NCBI GenBank assembly: GCA_937936675.1
Contig: CALDDL010000342.1
Coordinates: 1 to 6,634 of the forward strand
Source: an uncultured bacterium
GTDB taxonomy: Bacteria > Bacteroidota > Ignavibacteria > Ignavibacteriales > Melioribacteraceae
Length of the DNA stretch: 6,634 nt
Direction of reading: 5' to 3'
In this document: piece after piece, positions 1 through 5,041 of the stretch
Numbering within the stretch: the first letter of the stretch is position 1
Layout of the letters: each line of letters starts with the position of its first letter
Made by a program: the position numbers and the translations under genes
Notes under the pieces: generated by a model
What the model saw: only the letters and a program-made list of their open reading frames with translations
Told to the model about the DNA's origin: nothing
Databases searched by the model: none

Positions 1-6
1 AAAATT

Positions 7-432
7 TTAGATTGTGTATTTTTCTAATATGTCCGATGGGATTCTTACCGGTTTGCCTGATTCTATTGATACTAAAGAAAAATTTGCTTTCCCTTCGGCG
101 GCAATTTTTTTAGTCTCTTTTCTGATAATCCAATAGTTGATTTTTACCTGTGCTCCGCCGATTTCAAGAATTTGAGTTTGGATAATTACGTGGTCGCCCA
201 AAAAGAGCGACCGTTTATAATCTATTGAAATTGAGGTTGCTACCCAAGTAAACCCGCGCTTTAGAAATTCCTCCATCGGAACTTTATAATCTTTAGCCAT
301 CTGATCGAATCGAGCAAATAAAAGGTAATCTAGATATTTAGTCATGTGAACATGATTATTCATATCAATATCATCGGGACGGACTAAGAGTTCCGATTCG
401 AATTTTGAATAAAGCGTTTCTTTGCCGGTCAT
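7..432 (-). CDS. Acyl-CoA/acyl-ACP thioesterase-like protein, 4HBT hotdog fold
   Basis: A 141-residue protein with the length and pattern of a single hotdog domain, the fold of small acyl-CoA thioesterases that hydrolyse the thioester bond. The best motif is RPDDIDMNNHVH at residues 18-29, followed by an amphipathic helix (KYLDYLLFARFD, 32-43). This matches the D-x-D-x-x-[GN]-H-V signature of YbgC/FadM-type enzymes and also the DxNxHVN region of acyl-ACP thioesterases, so the acyl carrier (CoA or ACP) cannot be decided. The rest reads as the central beta-sheet (for example SISIDYKRSLFLGD, 67-80). There is no signal peptide, so it is probably cytoplasmic. Its ATG touches the TAG of the upstream membrane gene, with only a weak AAAGAG in front, so translation is probably coupled. 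The family is fairly sure; the substrate is unknown. Confidence 0.8.
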   Translation of the reverse strand: MTGKETLYSKFESELLVRPDDIDMNNHVHMTKYLDYLLFARFDQMAKDYKVPMEEFLKRGFTWVATSISIDYKRSLFLGDHVIIQTQILEIGGAQVKINYWIIRKETKKIAAEGKANFSLVSIESGKPVRIPSDILEKYTI

Positions 433-948
433 CTACTCTTTAATCAATTTTGTGTATATGAAGTAAAAAGCTGCGGTCAATAAAACTGTCGAAATCACTT
501 GAGCAATAATAGGAGTAGAAATTAACTCGCCATTTATCCAGCCTAAATTTAAGAATAATCCTTTGAACGAATAATAAATCGCCTTACTTATTAAAATACT
601 TCCGAAAGCAGCAAATAAAATATTCTTCATTGTTTTTGCTAAAATGAAAAATGCAAAAATATTAACAGCTAATTCACTTGCAATAAGGATTGATTTTAAT
701 AAATATGGATGCGATGAAACTATAAGCGAAATAAATGGAAGAAGCAAAGCTAATACGAGAGAATTATTTCTATTCGTATATAAGATTGATAAAAGTACAA
801 TAATTCGCATCGGTTCGGCATAGTATAGTGGCACTGAAAACATGTGCGAAATTGAAGGTACTAATAAAAATAATCCAACCATGATAAAATCAATTATAGC
901 AAACTTAGCTAAATTAAATTTTCTATCAATTACTAATGAATTTTGCAT
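433..948 (-). CDS. Six-helix membrane protein resembling an ECF transporter S component
   Basis: A 171-residue, strongly hydrophobic protein with five to six predicted membrane helices at about 15-36, 44-57, 62-78, 84-104, 108-128 and 143-165. Size, helix number and the stretch PFISLIVSSHPYLLKSILI followed by ASELAVN (71-96) recall the substrate-binding S components of energy-coupling factor (vitamin/cofactor) transporters, where a Pro-containing loop precedes a helix ending in ELxxN. This is a family-style resemblance, not a diagnostic motif; no substrate can be named. No EcfT or EcfA ATPase gene is in the window, so if it is an S component it would rely on a shared ECF module encoded elsewhere. 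The ATG at 948 has a good Shine-Dalgarno (GGAGA) five bases upstream. It is the first gene of a unit with the abutting thioesterase. Alternatively it is an unrelated small integral membrane protein. Confidence 0.6.
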   Translation of the reverse strand: MQNSLVIDRKFNLAKFAIIDFIMVGLFLLVPSISHMFSVPLYYAEPMRIIVLLSILYTNRNNSLVLALLLPFISLIVSSHPYLLKSILIASELAVNIFAFFILAKTMKNILFAAFGSILISKAIYYSFKGLFLNLGWINGELISTPIIAQVISTVLLTAAFYFIYTKLIKE

Positions 949-1027
949 ATAAATCTCCGAAATTTCTTGAATACAATATAATATATTAATATCTTATTTA
1001 AAATAATTTTTCAATATTGGTGTAAAT
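949..1027. promoter_or_regulatory. Divergent AT-rich intergenic region, probable promoters both ways
   Basis: These 79 bases separate two head-to-head units, so promoters for both should lie here unless one is transcribed differently. The stretch is nearly all A and T. On the plus strand TTGAAT (967-972) is followed after 17 bases by TATCTT (990-995), a mediocre sigma70-like pair; I see no clear Bacteroidota-type TTTG/TAnnTTTG pair. The minus-strand promoter cannot be placed. For the plus-strand gene a weak GGTG at 1019-1022 sits five bases before the ATG. The assignment rests mainly on layout, not on motif strength. Confidence 0.35.
954..958 (-). promoter_or_regulatory. Ribosome binding site of the membrane-protein gene
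   Basis: On the minus strand GGAGA lies five bases (TTTAT) before the ATG at 948. It is a near-consensus Shine-Dalgarno site and supports that start. Confidence 0.6.
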
Positions 1028-1954
1028 ATGAAAAGAAGAGACTTTATAAGTAAGGGAATAGTTGGTGGAATCGCCGCAGGTTCACTTTTATCTATCCCCG
1101 GTTTTTATTCTAAGGCAATTGCAAGACCATCATCAGTTCAAAAAACAGACTATGATTTGGTTGCTATTAAGAATGGCGAACCGGAAGTCATGTTTGATTC
1201 TGCTATTAAAGAACTCGGAGGAATTGGTAAGTTCGTCAAAAAAGGGCAGTCGGTTGTCATTAAACCGAATATTGGTTGGGATGTAGTTCCTGAAAAAGCT
1301 GCTAATACGAATCCAAAATTGATCAAGAGAATTGTTGAACATTGTTTTAATGCTGGTGCAAAAGATGTTTATGTATTCGACCACACTTGCGATGATTGGA
1401 AAAGATGTTACTCATCTTCTGAAATAGAAAAATATGCAAAAGATGCCGGTGCTAAAGTAGTACCCGGGAATACAGAATCATATTATCAGGAAGTAAAAAT
1501 TCCAAAAGGTAAATCACTTAAAAAAGATAAAGTTCATGAATTGATTCTAAGCTCGGATGTTTTTATAAATGTCCCGGTTCTTAAAAGCCACGGTTCTGCT
1601 CGTCTCACAATCTCTATGAAAAACTTGATGGGGATTGTTTGGGATAGAGGCTATTGGCATCGCAATAATTTACAGCAATGTATAGCCGATTTCCCGACTT
1701 TTCGTAAACCAGACTTAAATATTGTTGATGCTTATTCGGTAATGAAGCAAAATGGTCCGCGTGGTGTTTCTTTGGCTGATGTTGTAGTTATGAAATCGCA
1801 AATTATATCTACTGATATTGTTGCTGCAGATGCAGCGGCTGCGAAATTATTTGGTATTGAACCGGCTGATATTCCTCATATACAAAATGCTTTTGAACTT
1901 GGACTTGGGAATATCGATTTATCTAAACTCAATATTAAGAGACTCGTAGTATAG
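1028..1954 (+). CDS. Tat-exported DUF362 domain protein
   Basis: A 308-residue protein that opens with a twin-arginine signal: KRRDFISK at residues 2-9, a Gly/Ala-rich hydrophobic stretch to about 26, and a plausible AxA cleavage site at 30-32. It should therefore be exported folded, often a sign of a cofactor or metal centre loaded in the cytoplasm. The rest matches DUF362: VVIKPN (76-81), FINVPVLKSH (179-188), SMKNLMGIVWDR (196-207) and LNIVDAYSVM (230-239). The family's biochemical role is not established; members are often found with or fused to 4Fe-4S ferredoxin domains, but this protein has no ferredoxin motif. Its four cysteines are C106, C121, C127 and C218; H119, C121 and C127 lie close together in HTCDDWKRC. 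The polyferredoxin gene begins two bases after its stop, implying a shared mRNA and a redox partnership. Confidence 0.85.
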   Translation: MKRRDFISKGIVGGIAAGSLLSIPGFYSKAIARPSSVQKTDYDLVAIKNGEPEVMFDSAIKELGGIGKFVKKGQSVVIKPNIGWDVVPEKAANTNPKLIKRIVEHCFNAGAKDVYVFDHTCDDWKRCYSSSEIEKYAKDAGAKVVPGNTESYYQEVKIPKGKSLKKDKVHELILSSDVFINVPVLKSHGSARLTISMKNLMGIVWDRGYWHRNNLQQCIADFPTFRKPDLNIVDAYSVMKQNGPRGVSLADVVVMKSQIISTDIVAADAAAAKLFGIEPADIPHIQNAFELGLGNIDLSKLNIKRLVV

Positions 1955-1956
1955 TA

Positions 1957-3615
1957 TTGAAAAAGTTAAATCCTCTTAAAATATTCCGAATAATATTGTC
2001 GGTCGTTTTTTTTGTACCTATACTTATAGTATTTCTCGATTTAGCCGATCTTGTTCCGCATGATATGAAATTAGTTTTCACTAATATTCAGTTCATTCCT
2101 GCATTCTTAAATTTTGTTCAGAATCCTTTAGTCGATTTCGCAATATTCTTTTTGCTTATTTTAATTACACTTATATTCGGTCGTATATACTGTTCTAGTA
2201 TTTGTCCACTTGGCGTTTTGCAGGATATAGTTTATTATTTCGTACTCAAGATTAATAAGCGAAAAAGATTTCTTTATGAAGACCCGAAAAATATTTTTAG
2301 ATATTCACTTCTAATCATATCGGTTGTTGTTTTCGTTGCGGGCAATATTCTTTTATTCAATCTCTTAGATCCATATAGCTTATTCGGAAAGATGAGTGCA
2401 AACCTATTGCGCCCTGTTGCAATGATTATCAATAACGGTGCTGCATCAGTTCTTACTTCATTTGATATATATATGTTATATCCGGTTGATATCTTTTTTC
2501 ATCTTCCGGTATTTCTTTTCTCCTTAGCGATGCTTGTCTTTATTGTTTGGTTAGTAACTAAAAAGGGAAGATTATATTGCAATATGATTTGCCCGGTCGG
2601 TACTTTCTTGGGATTGATTTCACGTTATTCGATATTCAAAATTAGAATCGTAGAAGACGACTGCACAAGCTGTAAGGTATGCGAAAAGAAATGCCGAGCT
2701 ATGTGCATCGATAGCAATAGGCAAGTAATTGATTATTCACGATGCGTTGATTGTTTCGATTGTATTTCTGCATGCTCTTCCAAAGCTATTATTTTCACGG
2801 CAAAGAATCCCTTAGAAAAAAATGCACCGATTAAAACTGAAAGTGTTCATATCAAATTGGATATGAGCAGGGATAACTCCTCAATAAAAAAATTAAATAA
2901 CAAGAAATTAGAAAACCCTAAAGAATCTAGCACAATAGATAATTCTAAGCGTGATTTCGTTAAAACAGTAATTGCAAGTTTTACGCTTCCGTCATTGATT
3001 TTAAGAGCAACTGAAACTCCTAAAGTATATAAAAATTCTACAATCGCAGAAGATAAAAATTATTTAGTTACACCTCCGGGTGCAGGAAGCATCGAACACT
3101 TTAATGACTACTGCACCGCTTGCAATTTATGCGTTACTGCTTGTCCCACAAAAGTTTTACAACCTACTTTTATTGAATATGGGATATTTAATCTTTTCCA
3201 ACCAAAGATGGATTATCATAAAGGATTCTGTAATTTTGAATGCAAAATATGCAGCGATATTTGTCCAACCGATGCTATAAGAAAAATTAATTCCCTTGAT
3301 GAAAAGAAATTAGTACAAATAGGTAAGGCACATTTTATCAGAGAAAATTGTGTTGTAATTACTCAAGGAACAGATTGCGGTGCATGCAATGAACATTGCC
3401 CTACTAAAGCAGTCAAGATGATTCCTGAAGATAAATTATTGGTGCCGAAAGTAGAAGAAGATTTATGTATTGGTTGCGGAGCTTGCGAACATGCATGTCC
3501 CACAAAACCTTATAAAGCTATATATGTCGATGGTAATCCAATTCACTTAACCGCAAAAAAACCGATCGTCGAAAAACAAAAAGTTATCGATACAACTGAA
3601 GATTTTCCGTTCTAG
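1957..3615 (+). CDS. NapH-NapG-like fused membrane polyferredoxin, six [4Fe-4S] sites
   Basis: A 552-residue protein in two parts. Residues 1-280 resemble NapH/MauN quinol-dehydrogenase membrane subunits: helices at about 8-31, 57-77, 111-136 and 178-201, CX3CP motifs at C79/C83 and C208/C212, LDPYSLFGK (137-145), then two CxxCxxCxxxC clusters (C236-C246 and C263-C273). Residues 283-330 are a Lys/Asn/Ser-rich linker. At 330-350 SKRDFVK plus a hydrophobic stretch looks like an internal Tat signal (KR instead of RR, no clear cleavage site). Residues 380-552 resemble NapG/MauM with four cysteine quartets: 386/389/392/396, 425/429/432/436, 465/474/477/481 and 504/507/510/514. In Nap systems these two proteins oxidise menaquinol and feed periplasmic acceptors; here the acceptor is inferred to be the DUF362 protein. 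The start is TTG, the only usual start codon between the in-frame stop at 1936-1938 and the first helix; it lies two bases after the upstream stop. Confidence 0.88.
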   Translation: MKKLNPLKIFRIILSVVFFVPILIVFLDLADLVPHDMKLVFTNIQFIPAFLNFVQNPLVDFAIFFLLILITLIFGRIYCSSICPLGVLQDIVYYFVLKINKRKRFLYEDPKNIFRYSLLIISVVVFVAGNILLFNLLDPYSLFGKMSANLLRPVAMIINNGAASVLTSFDIYMLYPVDIFFHLPVFLFSLAMLVFIVWLVTKKGRLYCNMICPVGTFLGLISRYSIFKIRIVEDDCTSCKVCEKKCRAMCIDSNRQVIDYSRCVDCFDCISACSSKAIIFTAKNPLEKNAPIKTESVHIKLDMSRDNSSIKKLNNKKLENPKESSTIDNSKRDFVKTVIASFTLPSLILRATETPKVYKNSTIAEDKNYLVTPPGAGSIEHFNDYCTACNLCVTACPTKVLQPTFIEYGIFNLFQPKMDYHKGFCNFECKICSDICPTDAIRKINSLDEKKLVQIGKAHFIRENCVVITQGTDCGACNEHCPTKAVKMIPEDKLLVPKVEEDLCIGCGACEHACPTKPYKAIYVDGNPIHLTAKKPIVEKQKVIDTTEDFPF

Positions 3616-3737
3616 CTTAAATAAAATAACCCATATATTACCATCAGTATTAATTCATATAATTTTTCATCTATGTTTTATAGTGATATGGAACTTCTTA
3701 GAAAAATGGGTGGTATTAGTTTTTTAATAAATCTTCG

Positions 3738-3759
3738 TGTAAATATTCGTAAATTTACA
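3738..3759. repeat. Imperfect operator-like inverted repeat upstream of the FKBP gene
   Basis: TGTAAAT (3738-3744) and ATTTACA (3753-3759) form a 7-bp inverted repeat with an 8-base spacer. Inside it GTAAAT also recurs directly at 3739 and 3749, ten bases apart, and GTAAATTTAC (3749-3758) is a perfect palindrome. It lies 62 bases before the FKBP start, a plausible place for a regulator site. The surrounding DNA is so AT-rich that a 7-bp repeat can arise by chance, and I cannot match it to a known regulator. Confidence 0.25.
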
Positions 3760-3810
3760 TTCTATTTTTAAAAAATTAATTATTTATTTCATAAAACAAT
3801 GGAAAATATT

Positions 3811-3815
3811 AGGAG
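3811..3815 (+). promoter_or_regulatory. Strong Shine-Dalgarno of the FKBP gene
   Basis: AGGAG lies five bases (TTGCA) before the ATG at 3821. It is the best ribosome binding site in the window and fixes this start. Confidence 0.7.
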
Positions 3816-3820
3816 TTGCA

Positions 3821-4522
3821 ATGAAATTCTTTAAAATATTTGTTGTTATTTTCTTAACGACAATCACATTAAATGCTCAAACAAATAAGGAACAAAAAAT
3901 GAAGTTAGTTTCAGAACAGGATAGTATAAGTTATAGTATTGGTCAGAGTATCGGAAAAAATCTTTCAGACCCAAATTTTGATTTAAATTATGAAGCCGTT
4001 ATCGAAGGAATCAAAGATGCAATGGTAAACCACACTTCAATTATGTCTGAAGAAGAGATGAATAAAGTAATGACAGCTTTTAATAATAAAATTATGTCTA
4101 AAAGAAATGCTGTTGTAAACGAAATGAAAGAAAAAAATAGTGCTTTAAGCAAAGCATTCTTAGAAGCTAATAAACAAAAAGAAGGTGTAAAAGTTCTTCC
4201 TGACGGTTTGCAGTATAAAGTGATTAATTCCGGAACGGGAGCATCTCCTTCAGCCACTGATAATGTAAAAGTGCATTATAAAGGTACATTAATAACAGGG
4301 GAAGAATTTGATAGCTCATATAGAAGAGGTGAACCTACCGAATTCGGAGTTAATCAGGTAATTAAAGGTTGGACAGAGATTCTTCAATTGATGAAAGTCG
4401 GTGATAAATGGGAAGTTTATATCCCTTCAGAATTAGCTTATGGTGAAAATGGCGCAGGTCAAATGATTGGACCTAATGCGGCATTAATTTTTGAAATAGA
4501 ATTATTAGATGTAGTAAAATAG
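3821..4522 (+). CDS. Exported FKBP-type peptidyl-prolyl cis-trans isomerase, FkpA/Mip-like
   Basis: A 233-residue protein that catalyses cis-trans isomerisation of proline peptide bonds and probably acts as a folding chaperone in the periplasm. Residues 1-19 form a Sec signal (lysines, then a hydrophobic core, LNA before Q20); there is no lipobox cysteine. Residues 28-125 match the helical FKBP N-terminal dimerisation domain (SISYSIGQSIGKNL at 35-48, then a long charged helix). Residues 128-233 are the FKBP domain: LPDGLQYKVI (126-135), VHYKGTL (151-157), FDSSYRRGEP (163-172), VIKGWTE (180-186), IPSELAYG (201-208), and IFEIELLD (223-230). The usual pocket residues (Y153, D164, F175, V180, I181, W184, Y207, F224) are present, so it should be active. 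It has its own strong ribosome binding site and a hairpin terminator, so it is probably transcribed alone, with its promoter in the preceding 205-base gap. Confidence 0.94.
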   Translation: MKFFKIFVVIFLTTITLNAQTNKEQKMKLVSEQDSISYSIGQSIGKNLSDPNFDLNYEAVIEGIKDAMVNHTSIMSEEEMNKVMTAFNNKIMSKRNAVVNEMKEKNSALSKAFLEANKQKEGVKVLPDGLQYKVINSGTGASPSATDNVKVHYKGTLITGEEFDSSYRRGEPTEFGVNQVIKGWTEILQLMKVGDKWEVYIPSELAYGENGAGQMIGPNAALIFEIELLDVVK

Positions 4523-4531
4523 ATTTTTACT

Positions 4532-4582
4532 AATTCCTCCCCTTTAATTTAGATATTAGGGGAGGAATTGATTTATTTTTAT
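4532..4582 (+). terminator. Rho-independent terminator after the FKBP gene
   Basis: AATTCCTCCCCT (4532-4543) and AGGGGAGGAATT (4558-4569) are perfect 12-bp complements around a 14-base loop, followed on the plus strand by a T-rich tract (TTTATTTTT, 4572-4580). It begins ten bases after the FKBP stop and its tract runs into the last codon of the convergent minus-strand gene. Read on the minus strand the hairpin is followed by A-rich rather than U-rich sequence, so it should act chiefly for the plus strand, though the stem could also slow transcription from the other side. Confidence 0.9.
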
Positions 4583-5031
4583 ATCTTAACTTTTACAACA
4601 ATTTTTCTAACATCACTTTCTATTTCTCCTGTAATACTAGGCTTATGAGCATCACTCGGAAAAACAATTACAAAATATCCGACACTTAATTCAAGAAAAT
4701 TTCCGCTGCCTTCAAAAAACATTATATCATTTTCCACTGAATATTCGGCAGTTACTCTTGTCATCTCTTTAAGATTCGAAAAACCAAATTTCTCTTTCCC
4801 CTTCACCACCAATTGAATATCGAGATAATTTTTATGAGCTTCCCAACGTCCTGCGCTTTCATCTTTGGATTTATATTCACTTACTAGTGCAAAAGAATTA
4901 TCTCCGTCAATTTCATGTCTGCCGATTTCCAATGCGAACAGATCCTTTTTACGTAAAAAATCAAATGCGCTTTTTAGATTCGGATTAATTGATAAATAGA
5001 GATCGCTATTATTTATTAAGTCGTAAATCAT
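4579..5031 (-). CDS. YhcH/YjgK/YiaL family protein (DUF386), cupin-like
   Basis: A 150-residue protein of the usual length for this family of small beta-barrel, probably metal-binding proteins related to the beta-galactosidase beta subunit EbgC. The family core is clear: WEAHKNYLDIQLVVKG (63-78) and FPSDAHKPSI (124-133), plus RKIVVKV near the end (142-148). E64, H66 and H129, with Q73 and K143 nearby, are likely metal or substrate residues. E. coli YhcH (NanQ) acts on the sugar form of sialic acid and other members sit in sugar-catabolism operons, so a role with a sugar or sugar acid is a reasonable guess; no sugar gene is visible here. No signal peptide, so cytoplasmic. It starts 10 bases after the hydrolase stop with its own GAGG site, so it is probably co-transcribed as the second gene. 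Confidence 0.88.
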   Translation of the reverse strand: MIYDLINNSDLYLSINPNLKSAFDFLRKKDLFALEIGRHEIDGDNSFALVSEYKSKDESAGRWEAHKNYLDIQLVVKGKEKFGFSNLKEMTRVTAEYSVENDIMFFEGSGNFLELSVGYFVIVFPSDAHKPSITGEIESDVRKIVVKVKI

Positions 5032-5037
5032 TTTTAA

Positions 5038-5041
5038 CCTC
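5038..5041 (-). promoter_or_regulatory. Ribosome binding site of the YhcH-like gene, next to the upstream stop
   Basis: On the minus strand the hydrolase TAA (5044-5042) is directly followed by GAGG, then six bases (TTAAAA) and the ATG at 5031. This supports the chosen start and co-translation from one transcript. Confidence 0.55.

Noticed and set aside
1062..1384. Overlapping open frames inside the DUF362 gene on both strands
   Set aside because: They lie wholly within a well-supported gene, show no family motifs and have no ribosome binding sites of note; they are shadows.
1957..3615. A nitrate reductase (nap) operon
   Set aside because: Only NapG/NapH-like modules are present; no NapA, NapB, NapD or cytochrome gene is visible, and the partner is DUF362.
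3669..3690. Small hairpin around CTATGTTTTATAG
   Set aside because: Only four paired bases before mismatches, all in AT-rich sequence; within chance expectation.
3629..3725. ACCCAT (3629-3634) complementary to ATGGGT (3706-3711) shortly before a T-run, as a terminator for the redox unit
   Set aside because: The arms are only 6 bp with a loop of about 70 bases, and a competing pairing (TACCA with TGGTA) overlaps it. Too weak to call a terminator.
4532..4569. The perfect inverted repeat as a mobile-element end or attachment site
   Set aside because: It lies between convergent genes, is followed by a T-rich tract and has no second copy in the window, which fits a terminator.
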